Source: Cognatishimia activa
Lineage (GTDB): Bacteria > Pseudomonadota > Alphaproteobacteria > Rhodobacterales > Rhodobacteraceae
DNA: 64,000 bases
Reading direction: 5' to 3'
Assembly: GCF_017798205.1 (NCBI RefSeq)
Contig: NZ_CP060010.1
Location: forward strand, 2,170,001 to 2,234,000
Part shown: positions 1 to 9,296 of the stretch, piece after piece
Numbering within the stretch: the first letter of the stretch is position 1
Layout of the letters: each line of letters opens with the position of its first letter
Program-made: the position numbers and the translations under genes
Notes under the pieces: generated by a model
The model's input: the letters and a program-made list of their open reading frames with translations, nothing else
Told to the model about the DNA's origin: nothing
The model's database searches: none

Positions 1-975
1 AATCGTCTTGCCCTCGGCAATCAGGATCTGAGACTGCACGATGTCGATACCAGTCACCTCTTCGGTCACCGTATGTTCGACCTGCACGCGCGGGTTTACT
101 TCGATGAAGTAGAACTTGCCGCTTTCCATATCCATCAGGAATTCGACCGTGCCCGCGCATTCATAATTCACGTGCTTACAGATCTTGTAGCCGAGCTCGC
201 AGATCTCTTGACGCTGTTCATCGGTCAGATAGGGGGCAGGGGCGCGTTCCACGACCTTCTGGTTGCGGCGCTGAACGGAACAATCGCGTTCAAACAGATG
301 GTACATGCCGCCGTGTTTGTCACCGAGGATCTGCACCTCGACGTGACGCGCGCGGGTGATCATCTTTTCCAGATAGCCCTCGCCATTGCCAAAGGCAGCT
401 TCGGCTTCGCGACGGCCCTCAAGGACTTTTTCTTCAAGCTCATCTTCGCCGAAAATCGGACGCATGCCGCGACCGCCGCCACCCCAGGATGCCTTGAGCA
501 TCAGAGGATAGCCTACCTCTTTCGCTTCTGCTTTGATCGCGTCCATGTCATCGCCAAGCACTTCGGTTGCCGGGATGACCGGCACGCCCGCCTCAATCGC
601 CACACGACGGGCGCTGGCTTTGTCGCCAAGTGCCCGCATGGTCTCAGCTTTGGGGCCGATGAAGGTGATGCCGTTGGCAGCACAGGCATCCACGAAATCC
701 GGGTTCTCAGACAAGAGGCCATAACCCGGGTGGATCGCATCCGCCCCGCATTCCCGCGCCACGCGAATGATTTCGTCAATCGAGAGATAGGCGGCCACAG
801 GCCCCATGCCTTCGCCGATGCGATAGGCCTCGTCGGCTTTAAATCGATGCAGGCCCAGCTTGTCCTCTTCGGCGAAAACCGCGACCGTCTGCTTGCCCAT
901 TTCATTGGCCGCACGCATGACGCGGATTGCGATTTCACCTCGGTTGGCGACGAGAATTTTCTTAAATTCTGTCAT
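1..975 (-). CDS. pyc: Pyruvate carboxylase, N-terminal part (runs off the window)
   Basis: Biotin- and ATP-dependent carboxylation of pyruvate to oxaloacetate (anaplerosis), in the cytoplasm. Only the first 325 codons lie in the window; the gene continues beyond base 1. The protein opens MTEFKKILVANRGEIAIRV, the biotin carboxylase nucleotide fold, and carries the glycine-rich ATP-grasp loop KASWGGGGRGMR near residues 160-171 and the RDCSVQRRNQKVVERAPAP segment further on. The wording around YLSIDEIIRVA and DDMDAIKAEAKEVGYPLMLK fits pyruvate carboxylase better than AccC of acetyl-CoA carboxylase, which shares this fold; the carboxyltransferase half that would settle it is outside. The ATG at 975 follows a GGGAGAGGG ribosome site. 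Confidence 0.85.
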   Translation of the reverse strand, partial: MTEFKKILVANRGEIAIRVMRAANEMGKQTVAVFAEEDKLGLHRFKADEAYRIGEGMGPVAAYLSIDEIIRVARECGADAIHPGYGLLSENPDFVDACAANGITFIGPKAETMRALGDKASARRVAIEAGVPVIPATEVLGDDMDAIKAEAKEVGYPLMLKASWGGGGRGMRPIFGEDELEEKVLEGRREAEAAFGNGEGYLEKMITRARHVEVQILGDKHGGMYHLFERDCSVQRRNQKVVERAPAPYLTDEQRQEICELGYKICKHVNYECAGTVEFLMDMESGKFYFIEVNPRVQVEHTVTEEVTGIDIVQSQILIAEGKTI

Positions 976-1236
976 ATCGGACCCTCTCCCTTGGTACCAG
1001 TTTCTGCACTTGCGAAAGGGTTAGGGAGTGAAAACCTCTGAGGCAATACCCAATACGACGGATTTATGACGATCTCGTCGAATAAATCGGCGTTTTATCC
1101 GCCATCTCAGAAAAAAATTCAGGATCTTGTTAGGTCGTTGCTTTCGCAAGGAAAAAATCTCCCAAAAGCCATTGCGAACGCAATGATTTCTTCGATTCGA
1201 AACATTGCAGCTGCAGCATTTTCGCGATGTTTGAGG

Positions 1237-3018
1237 TCACTCCGCGGCCATTGACGATGAGGGCGACACGGGCTTTGGTTTTGTTGCTGGTAGCTTGGCT
1301 TGCGTCTCTCCGTAGATGCGGACCTGATTGCGGCCACCGTCTTTCGCTGCATAGAGCGCTTCGTCTGCCTGGCGCAGTAGGGCCTGGATATCGCGTTCAT
1401 TGTCGGGAAAACAGGCGACCCCTGCCGAGATCGTCACGGTCGGCAGGTGCTTTTCCTGATAGAGCACGCGCATCGCTTCGACTTTTTCGCGCAGTTTATT
1501 CGCGCGGGCCTCGACGGTTTTTAGATCGCTGCCGGGCCAGATCAACATGAACTCTTCGCCACCCATACGGCAGGCGACATCCTCGCCATCGCAGGCGTCC
1601 TGCAGACAGCTTGCCACTTCGCTCAGGACGTTATCACCCGCGTCATGGCCGTGATTGTCGTTGAACTTCTTAAAGTGATCCACATCCAGATAGATCATAT
1701 AGACCTTTTCGCCTTTTGCCTTGGCAGCGTTTAGGAGGCGGCGCAGACGGTCCAGCATATAGCGGCGATTGAACAGACCTGTCAGAGGATCGCGCGTTGA
1801 CTGTTCTTGAAGCTGATCGCGCATGCGCACATTGGCAATTGCCATCGAAATCTGTTCGGCACACATCTGCGCCAGTTTCTTACATTTGTAGAAATCCTTG
1901 TTGCTGGATGTCTTGCGGCGCCGCAAATTCATCAGCCCAACAGTTTCCCCATGCGCTAGGATCGGAAAACAGTAGTAGGGGCGATCATCATGAGGCTCCG
2001 CATGATCGCAACAAAAGTTCACTTCGTGACGACCAAATTCATAGGTGCGCCCACGACGCAGCCCCCAGCAGTCTTCGGGATGGATATGAGGCTTGTATTC
2101 ACCTCCGTTCCAAGCAGCACACCCGTCCAGCACGTCGCGTGAATTAGAATAGACATAGATCGAGCCTTCCGCGTCGGGCAACAAATGGCTCATGAAGCGC
2201 GCAACCATGTCAAAGAGTTCGCCCAATGACTGGCTGGACTGAAGCCATTCGTTGAGGTCGCCCAAAAGCTGTACCTCACGCGCGAGCTGCATCTGCTTTT
2301 CAACGAACTCACGCTCTTCCGCCGTTTGGCGTTTGGCCATTTTGACTTGGTATTGGGACGCCCGCGAAGAAATCCAAGCAGTGATTGTCAGCAACAGCGT
2401 TATTATCCCGGCAACAGCTGCAAAGGCAATTTGCATCCGTCGCAATGTAAGCTGATGCAGAGTCGTTGCATTCGTATAGAATTCAATAGCCCCAACAACT
2501 GTGCCACGTTCCAAAACAGGGACATAGACTTCGTAAACGATGTGTTTTTCGTCCATGTTCGTAAAGAGCGAATGAATTGCGAGACCATCAATCTCTTTAG
2601 CGTCTTTTTCCTCACGTTGAACGTAGGTATGCCCCTTTGCGACAACTTCCTTAAAATAGGCTTTGTCATTCACACTGCCAATTTCACGATTGCGCGACGA
2701 CCAGATTATTGTGCCGTCGAGGTCAAAAAGCTTGATACGGTAGATGTCCGACGCGTCGGGAACGCGCTTTAAATAGTTGATTTCATCAAGCGAAAGCTGG
2801 GCTTCGGTGAAGGGGCGCGCGACATCGTCAAAATGTGCAAGAACGCGGCGCTTCCACAGTTCCGCCTGTGTGACGTAGTCATGCGACAAAAGATAGTTCA
2901 CGGCCCTTGGCGGGAGCTGAAGATACCCCCAATAGGACAACCCAACGGACGCCACAAAAAGAACCGCGACTGGTGCAGCCCTGAGACCAGATCTCAATTT
3001 TTCCAGAACCCACATCAA
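1237..3018 (-). CDS. Membrane-bound GAF-GGDEF diguanylate cyclase
   Basis: Makes cyclic di-GMP from two GTP. It has 593 residues: a transmembrane segment near 13-33, an extracytoplasmic sensor region (about 35-195, Cache-like in look), a second transmembrane segment near 198-218, a GAF-like domain (about 240-400, rich in Cys and His) and a C-terminal GGDEF domain. The active-site motif is an intact GGEEF near residue 485, preceded by LTGLFNRRYM. The usual inhibitory RxxD site five residues ahead of GGEEF reads DGED, so product inhibition at this site is probably lost. The ligand is unknown. The gene stands alone, with pyc downstream and divergent pcrA upstream. The C terminus is a low-complexity Pro/Ser/Lys tail. 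Confidence 0.88.
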   Translation of the reverse strand: MMWVLEKLRSGLRAAPVAVLFVASVGLSYWGYLQLPPRAVNYLLSHDYVTQAELWKRRVLAHFDDVARPFTEAQLSLDEINYLKRVPDASDIYRIKLFDLDGTIIWSSRNREIGSVNDKAYFKEVVAKGHTYVQREEKDAKEIDGLAIHSLFTNMDEKHIVYEVYVPVLERGTVVGAIEFYTNATTLHQLTLRRMQIAFAAVAGIITLLLTITAWISSRASQYQVKMAKRQTAEEREFVEKQMQLAREVQLLGDLNEWLQSSQSLGELFDMVARFMSHLLPDAEGSIYVYSNSRDVLDGCAAWNGGEYKPHIHPEDCWGLRRGRTYEFGRHEVNFCCDHAEPHDDRPYYCFPILAHGETVGLMNLRRRKTSSNKDFYKCKKLAQMCAEQISMAIANVRMRDQLQEQSTRDPLTGLFNRRYMLDRLRRLLNAAKAKGEKVYMIYLDVDHFKKFNDNHGHDAGDNVLSEVASCLQDACDGEDVACRMGGEEFMLIWPGSDLKTVEARANKLREKVEAMRVLYQEKHLPTVTISAGVACFPDNERDIQALLRQADEALYAAKDGGRNQVRIYGETQAKLPATKPKPVSPSSSMAAE

Positions 3019-3137
3019 ATTTCTCCAACACGACCTCTATTGGTTTGCCACGTCATGCTGCCGGAACCGTTAACACTGCCCAATTATCTGTGTGCAATTT
3101 AGTTTAATTCGTTGGCCTCTTCCCAAAATCCTTATGT

Positions 3138-3152
3138 GAACATTACGCGAAC
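3138..3152 (+). promoter_or_regulatory. LexA (SOS) box of pcrA/uvrD
   Basis: GAAC-ATTACGC-GAAC is a perfect match to the alphaproteobacterial LexA operator GAAC-N7-GAAC. It lies 42 bases before the pcrA start. uvrD-type helicases are known LexA regulon members, so position and target agree. The promoter itself is not clear. Confidence 0.75.
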
Positions 3153-3193
3153 TTGGCTTTTCAACTCTGCTTTGAAACGTTAAGGTTTGCCCC

Positions 3194-5626
3194 ATGAGCA
3201 GCTTTGACGAATTTGACGCCTTTGAGGGCGCTTCCCTGTCCGCCCGCGCGATGGCGGCGCGGCCAATGCCGTATCTGGACGAGCTTAATCCGGCGCAACG
3301 TGAGGCAGTGGAAACCTTGGACGGTCCGGTTTTGATGCTGGCGGGGGCGGGGACCGGAAAGACCAAAGCTCTGACCGCGCGGATCGTGCATTTGCTGAAC
3401 ACAGGGCGCGCGCAGCCGAATGAAATATTGGCGGTCACTTTTACCAATAAAGCAGCGCGCGAGATGAAGAACCGCGTGGGGCGCATGTTGGGGCAAACCG
3501 TAGAGGGCATGCCTTGGCTGGGTACCTTCCATGCGATCTGCGTGAAACTTCTGCGCCGCCACGCGGAACTGGTGGGGCTTAAGTCCAACTTTACCATTCT
3601 GGACACCGACGATCAGATCCGCCTGCTGAAGCAATTGATCCAAGCGGCGAATATCGACGACAAACGCTGGCCTGCGCGGATGCTGTCGTCGATCATTGAT
3701 GGCTGGAAAAACAAGGCCTGGACGCCAGAGAACCTGCCTGCCTCAGAAAGCCAGGCCTATAACGACCGCGGCCCCGAGCTTTATGCGCAATATCAGACTC
3801 GCCTGCGCGAATTGAACGCGGTCGATTTTGGTGACCTTCTTTTGCACATGGTCACGATCTTTCAGAACCACGGCGACATCCTCGCACAATACCAACGTTG
3901 GTTCCGCTATGTGCTGGTGGACGAATACCAAGATACCAACGTCGCCCAATACCTCTGGCTGCGCCTCATCGCGGCCGAGCATAAAAACATCTGCTGCGTC
4001 GGCGATGACGACCAGTCGATCTATGGTTGGCGCGGCGCCGAGGTGGGCAATATTCTCAAGTTCGAAAAGGATTTCCCCGGTGCCCATGTAGTGCGGCTGG
4101 AGCAGAACTATCGCTCAACCCCGCATATTTTGGCCGGAGCCTCTGCGGTCATTGCGGGCAATGAGAACCGTCTGGGCAAGACGCTTTGGACGGAAGCTGA
4201 GGACGGCGACAAAATCCGTCTGATCGGCCATTGGGATGGCGAAGAAGAAGCGCGTTGGATTGGCGAAGACGTTGAGGCGCTGCAATCCGGCACCCGTGGC
4301 AAAGACCCCAAGAGCCTTGAGGACATGGCGATCCTCGTGCGCGCCTCCCACCAAATGCGCGCCTTTGAGGATCGGTTTCTGACCATCGGACTGCCTTACC
4401 GCGTGATCGGCGGGCCTCGGTTCTATGAGCGGATGGAGATCCGCGACGCCATGGCGTATTTCCGCGTTGTCACCAGCCCCGATGACGATCTGGCCTTTGA
4501 GCGGATCGTGAATACGCCCAAGCGTGGCCTCGGCAATGTCGCCCAGCAAAAGATCCAGACCTGCGCGCGCGATCACGGGCTGTCGCTGGTCGAAGGCGCT
4601 CGAAAACTGCTGGAGCTGAAGGGCTTCGGCGGCAAAGGCGCGAAGGAACTGCAGCTCTTGATCGACGGCATCGACCGCTGGCGCGCGCTGGGCGTGCAAC
4701 GCGAAGTCCAAGTGCCTCTGAACGACGAAGAGGTCATCGACGACGGCCTGACGCGGACCACGACCACCTTCATTTCCGCCCAAGAGGCTCTGACCCATAT
4801 CGAGCTGGCCGAAGTCATTCTTGACGAGTCCGGCTACACTGCCATGTGGCAGAACGACAAGACGCCCGAGGCTCCGGGCCGTCTGGAAAACCTCAAGGAA
4901 TTGGTCAAAGCCTTGGAATCCTTTGAGAACCTGCAAGGCTTCCTCGAACACGTCAGCCTGATCATGGACAATGAGAGCGAGGACACCGAGGAAAAGATCT
5001 CGATCATGACGCTGCACGCGGCAAAGGGTCTGGAGTTTCCAGTGGTGTTTCTGCCGGGATGGGAAGACGGGCTGTTCCCGTCGCAACGCTCGATGGATGA
5101 AAGCGGTCTGAAGGGCCTCGAGGAAGAACGCCGCTTGGCCTATGTCGGCATCACGCGCGCCGAAGAAGTCTGTACGATTTCCTTTGCGGGCAACCGGCGG
5201 GTGTTCGGGCAATGGCAAAGCCAGCTGCCGAGCCGTTTTATTGATGAACTGCCTGAGGATCACGTCGAGGTCCTAACCGCGCCGGGGATTTACGGTGGCG
5301 GCTATGGCGCTGCGGCGGGTGATTTCGGGGGTGGCATGCAATCACGCATGCAAAGCGCCAATACCTATAATTCGCCGGGCTGGAAGCGGATGCAGGATCG
5401 GGCAGGGGAGCGCGGGATTTCCCAGCCGCGTGAAAGCCGTGGGTCTGTGATTGATCTTGAGGCGGTGTCTAGCCATTCCGTGGGCGAACGCGTCTTCCAC
5501 CAAAAGTTCGGCTATGGCGAGATCATGGAAATCGAAGGCGACAAGCTGGTGATCGAGTTTGACAAGGCGGGTGAAAAGAAGCTGGTCGCGAAATTTGTGA
5601 CGGCGGCTGACGACGTGCCGTTTTAG
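3194..5626 (+). CDS. pcrA: UvrD/PcrA-type ATP-dependent DNA helicase II
   Basis: A 3'-5' superfamily 1A helicase for nucleotide excision repair, mismatch repair and removal of stalled complexes. It has 810 residues. Walker A is GAGTGKT at 51-57, after the Q-motif-like LNPAQREAV; Walker B is VDEYQDTN near 242; then GDDDQSIYGWRGAE, QNYRS, TLHAAKGLEFPVVF and RRLAYVGITRAEE follow in the usual order. The C terminus (VGERVFHQKFGYGEIMEIEG onward) is the short Tudor-like tail found in PcrA/UvrD, which binds RNA polymerase in studied homologues. The start ATG at 3194 follows the family's variable acidic N terminus. A LexA box lies upstream, which supports SOS induction. Confidence 0.95.
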   Translation: MSSFDEFDAFEGASLSARAMAARPMPYLDELNPAQREAVETLDGPVLMLAGAGTGKTKALTARIVHLLNTGRAQPNEILAVTFTNKAAREMKNRVGRMLGQTVEGMPWLGTFHAICVKLLRRHAELVGLKSNFTILDTDDQIRLLKQLIQAANIDDKRWPARMLSSIIDGWKNKAWTPENLPASESQAYNDRGPELYAQYQTRLRELNAVDFGDLLLHMVTIFQNHGDILAQYQRWFRYVLVDEYQDTNVAQYLWLRLIAAEHKNICCVGDDDQSIYGWRGAEVGNILKFEKDFPGAHVVRLEQNYRSTPHILAGASAVIAGNENRLGKTLWTEAEDGDKIRLIGHWDGEEEARWIGEDVEALQSGTRGKDPKSLEDMAILVRASHQMRAFEDRFLTIGLPYRVIGGPRFYERMEIRDAMAYFRVVTSPDDDLAFERIVNTPKRGLGNVAQQKIQTCARDHGLSLVEGARKLLELKGFGGKGAKELQLLIDGIDRWRALGVQREVQVPLNDEEVIDDGLTRTTTTFISAQEALTHIELAEVILDESGYTAMWQNDKTPEAPGRLENLKELVKALESFENLQGFLEHVSLIMDNESEDTEEKISIMTLHAAKGLEFPVVFLPGWEDGLFPSQRSMDESGLKGLEEERRLAYVGITRAEEVCTISFAGNRRVFGQWQSQLPSRFIDELPEDHVEVLTAPGIYGGGYGAAAGDFGGGMQSRMQSANTYNSPGWKRMQDRAGERGISQPRESRGSVIDLEAVSSHSVGERVFHQKFGYGEIMEIEGDKLVIEFDKAGEKKLVAKFVTAADDVPF

Positions 5627-5630
5627 AGAG

Positions 5631-5645
5631 CTTCGTTTTACGAAG
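5631..5645. other. Short hairpin between convergent pcrA and cysG-like genes
   Basis: CTTCGT-TTT-ACGAAG, a 6-bp stem in the 28-base gap between two convergent genes. No U-run follows on either strand, so this is at best a weak or factor-assisted terminator. Confidence 0.4.
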
Positions 5646-5654
5646 AAAACTGAG

Positions 5655-6680
5655 CTAGGCCTGACCAGAAGCTTTAACGCCAGTCGCTGCTGTCTGAGGG
5701 GCCATGAGCAACTCAAATTGGATTTCAGCATCTGACTCAAATGCATCAAGTAGTCCTAGCGTACCAGGCTCTGCGCAATTCTTGATCCAAACCACATTGC
5801 GCCCGGGCTTAGCGGCGCGCTTGATAAAGGCCACGCAGATCTTTGCAGGCCAAGGCACATCGTGACCAGCGCCGCCCATCAGATGACGCTCTGCATCCCG
5901 TCGTGCGAGTTCCAGAACGGCTTCATCAGCCGGTGTTTCATAGAAGATCTCATCAGCTTCCTGCAGGCGTTCAACAGCGCGCAGGGAAATCAGATCAGCC
6001 GCGCCTGCCGCTGTATCCACGACAGTGACTTGCGCCGCGCGATTTTCGTCAAAATCACCGGTGATACGCTGCTTGAGGCTCTGCAATGCTTCGCGTTCCG
6101 ATCCGCGTTTGAATGTCTGCCAGATCGGCCCAGCAAAGACCTCGCGCCAGAATGCACGACGCTGGGATTGCGGCACGTAGCGCGCAACCATCCCACGCAG
6201 ACGCCCCGCAGCGGCGGCGAAGCGGCCGAGGTTCGGGTCCAGCATCTGTTCAATCTGGGTTTTGATAAGGCGGCCCAGAACCGGTGCGTTGCCTTCGGTG
6301 CCAATCGCCACGACAACCGGATCGCGGTCCACAATGGACGGTGTGGTCAGGTCGCAGAGTTCCGGACGGTCCACAACATTCACCAAAAGCCCAGCGTCCT
6401 TGGCAATCGCATGGATCGCCACGTCTGCCGCGGGCGAACCGGTCGCGATGAAACCAATCGTTGCCTCAGCAAAGGAGGCACGTGTCACAGGCCCAGCCAG
6501 ATGCCGAATACGACCCTGTTTGATCATCGCACTCAGTTCGTCATCCGGCTGATCCCCGAGCAACAAAATATCCGCGTCCGACTTCAACAACAGACGGCAT
6601 TTCTGCGCAGCCTGCTCTCCGGCGCCGACGACGACAATCGTCCGGCCGGTGGTTTTGATGAACATCGGAAAGCTTTGCAT
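5655..6680 (-). CDS. cysG: Siroheme synthase-like protein: precorrin-2 dehydrogenase half with a truncated methyltransferase domain
   Basis: Last gene of the nitrate operon, 3 bases after nasA; siroheme is the cofactor of NirB. Residues 1 to about 215 match the CysG N-terminal half: Rossmann loop VVVGAGEQAAQKCRLLL, then VVDRPELCDLTTPSIVDRDPVVVAIGTEGNAPVLGRLIK (read in two parts), i.e. NAD-dependent precorrin-2 dehydrogenase/ferrochelatase. Full CysG is about 450-470 residues; this protein is 341. The remaining 125 residues resemble only the first half of uroporphyrinogen III methyltransferase (VTVVDTAAGAADLISLRAVE, then LLQEAD-like EADEIFYE) and lack the GGDPFxFGRGxEE motif. Known family role: NAD-linked oxidation and iron insertion. 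Inference: the SAM methylation step comes from a separate CobA-type enzyme elsewhere. Confidence 0.8.
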   Translation of the reverse strand: MQSFPMFIKTTGRTIVVVGAGEQAAQKCRLLLKSDADILLLGDQPDDELSAMIKQGRIRHLAGPVTRASFAEATIGFIATGSPAADVAIHAIAKDAGLLVNVVDRPELCDLTTPSIVDRDPVVVAIGTEGNAPVLGRLIKTQIEQMLDPNLGRFAAAAGRLRGMVARYVPQSQRRAFWREVFAGPIWQTFKRGSEREALQSLKQRITGDFDENRAAQVTVVDTAAGAADLISLRAVERLQEADEIFYETPADEAVLELARRDAERHLMGGAGHDVPWPAKICVAFIKRAAKPGRNVVWIKNCAEPGTLGLLDAFESDAEIQFELLMAPQTAATGVKASGQA

Positions 6681-6683
6681 GAC

Positions 6684-9296
6684 CTATTCCGCCGCGGTTT
6701 TCAGATGGGCTCCAGCCAATATAGCAGAGATTTCCGGACGGCAAGAACCACAGTTGGTGCCGGCCTCAAGCGCTGCGCCAATTTCCTCGACAGATGCGAG
6801 GTTCTGCGTCTCGATCGCGCGCAGGATTGTGTTGGCTCCGACGTTAAAGCAGGCACAAAGCGTCGGGCCGGGATCGGGTTGATTTGCGCCAGGGCGACCT
6901 GCGAGGATTGGAACCTCTGATCCGATGGCGTTGCCAACAAATTGGCGAGACACTTCGACCGGGGTGGGCGCCGCAAAGAGGGCTGCTAAAACCTGTCCGT
7001 CCCTTTGGAAAGCAATCCGAGCTGATCCGGGTTTCGCGCCGTTGACCGACATGATGTCCACGTGGCTCAGGCCAAAAACATCCTGCGCAAAGCTTTCCCA
7101 GTCCTCAGGGACTTCATTGTGTCCCAGCTCGACTTGCCAGCCAACAGTGGTCCGCGCGCGCGCCCAATAGTCGGTTTTGGCCGACGGTTTCTCTGCCGAA
7201 ACCGCAAACCCATACCAAGCGGCCTTATATGGTGAAATCTCGACCGGAGTTGCCTTGCTTTCAGGTTGCCCCGAGAGCTTGTCGACCTTGGGGGCGACCA
7301 AAGCATTCACGCGACCCGTGGGACAGGTGTCTTCTGTCCAATGGAGCGGGGCAAAGACTTCGCCTTGGGTGACTTTGTCGCTGATCATGACCCGCAGAAT
7401 GGCGGACCCATGCGGGCTGTCGACCTTGGCCAAAGTCGCCGCCGCCAGACCAAGCTTGAGCGCGTCCTCGGGGTGGATCTCCAGAAAGGGTTCGCCCATG
7501 TGTTGGGTCAGACGGCCGGTCTGGCCGGTTCGGGTCATCGTGTGCCACTGGTCTCGGATCCGGCCGGTGTTTAACCGATAGGGCCGATCCTCATCCGTCG
7601 CTTGCGCTAGGGGCTTATGAGACACCGCCACCATGCGCGCGCGACCGTCTTCGGTGAAAAACTTGCGGTCGCCAAAGAACCGGCCCCCAGTTTTCACGGC
7701 GCTGACGGGCCAGTGTTGGGGCGTAAACGTCTCGTAGTCGTCGTCCGAAATCTCGGCGAGGCCAGAGATGTCGAAGTCTTTGTTAAACGCCGCCGCGATG
7801 CCCGAGAGCGCTGCATGTTCGCGGAAAATCTCGGCAGGGCCGTGGTAGTTGAATGCTTCGCCAAACCCCATACGCCGCGCGACGCCGCAGATGATTTCCC
7901 AGTCGTGCCGCGTTTTGCCCGGAGCCGCACGCAGTGCACGCTGGCGGCTGATCAGGCGGTCTGAATTGGTGACGGTACCGAATTTCTCACCCCAGCCGCT
8001 GGCGGGCAGGACCACATCGGCAACCTGCGCCGTGTCGGTGGTGTCATACATGTCGCTGACCACGACAAAGTCACAGCCCTTGATGGCCGCGCGCACGCGG
8101 TCGGCGTCGGGCAGGGACTGTGCCGGATTGGTGCAAATCACCCAGAGCGCTTTGATGTCGCCGCGCTCTACCGCGTCAAACATGTCGATAGCCTTCAGGC
8201 CCTGAGCCGCTGGCATCACAGGGGCGTTCCAGAAGTCCTGCACAGCTTTGGAATGATCGGTGTTCTCAATGTCCAAATGACAGGCCAAAGTATTCGCGAG
8301 TCCGCCGACCTCACGGCCTCCCATCGCGTTGGGCTGCCCAGTGACCGACAAAGGCCCCATGCCAGCTTTGCCGATACGACCCGTCGCCAAATGGCAATTG
8401 ATGATTGAATTGACCTTATCCACGCCGCTGGTGGATTGGTTCACGCCCTGAGAAAACACGGTCACGGTTTTCTCATTGGCAAGCCACATGTCCACAAAGG
8501 TGGCCAGATCTGCATCAGACAGGCCGGTCTCAGAGACATCATCTGCGCGGGCCGCATCTAAAGCCGCCTCAAACCCCGACACGGCTTCGGCCAAATAGGC
8601 CTCATCCACCAAACCGCGCTCAGAAATCTCGGTAAGCAGATGGTTAAACAGGGCCACATCCCCGCCTGGTGCAATCCTGAGGTGCAAATCTGCCAGATCA
8701 CATGTCGCCGTCCTCCTCGGGTCCACGTTGATCACGCGCATCTCAGGCCGTGCCGCTTTCGCAGCCGCAAGCCTTTGATAAAGCACCGGATGACACCAGG
8801 CGAGATTGGACCCGACCAACACAACAGTGTCGGCCTCCTCCAGGTCCGTGTAAAGCCCCGGCACCGTGTCCGTGCCAAAGGCTCGCTTGTGGCCGACAAC
8901 GGTCGAAGCCATACACAGCCTTGAATTCGTGTCGATATTGGCCGTGCCAACAAAGCCCTTCGCGAGCTTGTTGATCACATAGTAGTCCTCGGTCAGCAGC
9001 TGACCCGAGACATAAAAGGCCACGGAATCCGGCCCATGTTCGGCAATGGCCGCGGAAAACTTGTCCGCAACCAGATCAAGAGCCTCGTCCCAGCCTGCGC
9101 TACGGTCGCCGATCTGCGGTGCGAGAAGACGACCCTCGGTCCCGAGGGTCTCGCCGAGTGCCGAGCCTTTGGAACAGAGCCGCCCAAAATTCGCCGGATG
9201 ATCGGGATCGCCTTTGATCGCCACACCGTTGGGGCCGACATCCGCCAGAACCCCACAGCCGACACCGCAATAGGCGCAGGTGGTTTTGACACTCAT
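6684..9296 (-). CDS. nasA: Assimilatory nitrate reductase catalytic subunit
   Basis: Cytoplasmic molybdenum enzyme that reduces nitrate to nitrite. It has 870 residues. The N-terminal CAYCGVGCGV...CSKG segment binds a 4Fe-4S cluster; molybdopterin-binding domains follow (NIDTNSRLCMASTV, GVNQSTSG, GKAGMGPLSVTGQPNAMGGR). The last 70 residues, CACFNVGANTILRAI then TNCGSCRPEI, are a BFD-like 2Fe-2S domain, as in Klebsiella and Paracoccus assimilatory enzymes. The ATG overlaps the nirD stop (ATGA at 9293-9296), which suggests translational coupling. No separate NasB-type flavoprotein electron donor is encoded in the window. Inference: electrons come from NADH through NirB and the Rieske-type NirD, as proposed for Paracoccus. 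Confidence 0.93.
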   Translation of the reverse strand: MSVKTTCAYCGVGCGVLADVGPNGVAIKGDPDHPANFGRLCSKGSALGETLGTEGRLLAPQIGDRSAGWDEALDLVADKFSAAIAEHGPDSVAFYVSGQLLTEDYYVINKLAKGFVGTANIDTNSRLCMASTVVGHKRAFGTDTVPGLYTDLEEADTVVLVGSNLAWCHPVLYQRLAAAKAARPEMRVINVDPRRTATCDLADLHLRIAPGGDVALFNHLLTEISERGLVDEAYLAEAVSGFEAALDAARADDVSETGLSDADLATFVDMWLANEKTVTVFSQGVNQSTSGVDKVNSIINCHLATGRIGKAGMGPLSVTGQPNAMGGREVGGLANTLACHLDIENTDHSKAVQDFWNAPVMPAAQGLKAIDMFDAVERGDIKALWVICTNPAQSLPDADRVRAAIKGCDFVVVSDMYDTTDTAQVADVVLPASGWGEKFGTVTNSDRLISRQRALRAAPGKTRHDWEIICGVARRMGFGEAFNYHGPAEIFREHAALSGIAAAFNKDFDISGLAEISDDDYETFTPQHWPVSAVKTGGRFFGDRKFFTEDGRARMVAVSHKPLAQATDEDRPYRLNTGRIRDQWHTMTRTGQTGRLTQHMGEPFLEIHPEDALKLGLAAATLAKVDSPHGSAILRVMISDKVTQGEVFAPLHWTEDTCPTGRVNALVAPKVDKLSGQPESKATPVEISPYKAAWYGFAVSAEKPSAKTDYWARARTTVGWQVELGHNEVPEDWESFAQDVFGLSHVDIMSVNGAKPGSARIAFQRDGQVLAALFAAPTPVEVSRQFVGNAIGSEVPILAGRPGANQPDPGPTLCACFNVGANTILRAIETQNLASVEEIGAALEAGTNCGSCRPEISAILAGAHLKTAAE

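Noticed and set aside
1-975. Biotin carboxylase AccC
   Set aside because: The N-terminal wording fits pyruvate carboxylase better; the missing 3' part would decide.
1066-1236. A short plus-strand open frame between pyc and the cyclase gene
   Set aside because: No ribosome site, and it runs into the 3' end of the cyclase gene antisense. The 260-base gap otherwise shows nothing I can name.
4115-5263. A 382-codon minus-strand open frame inside pcrA
   Set aside because: Antisense shadow of conserved helicase motifs; no ribosome site or recognisable domain.
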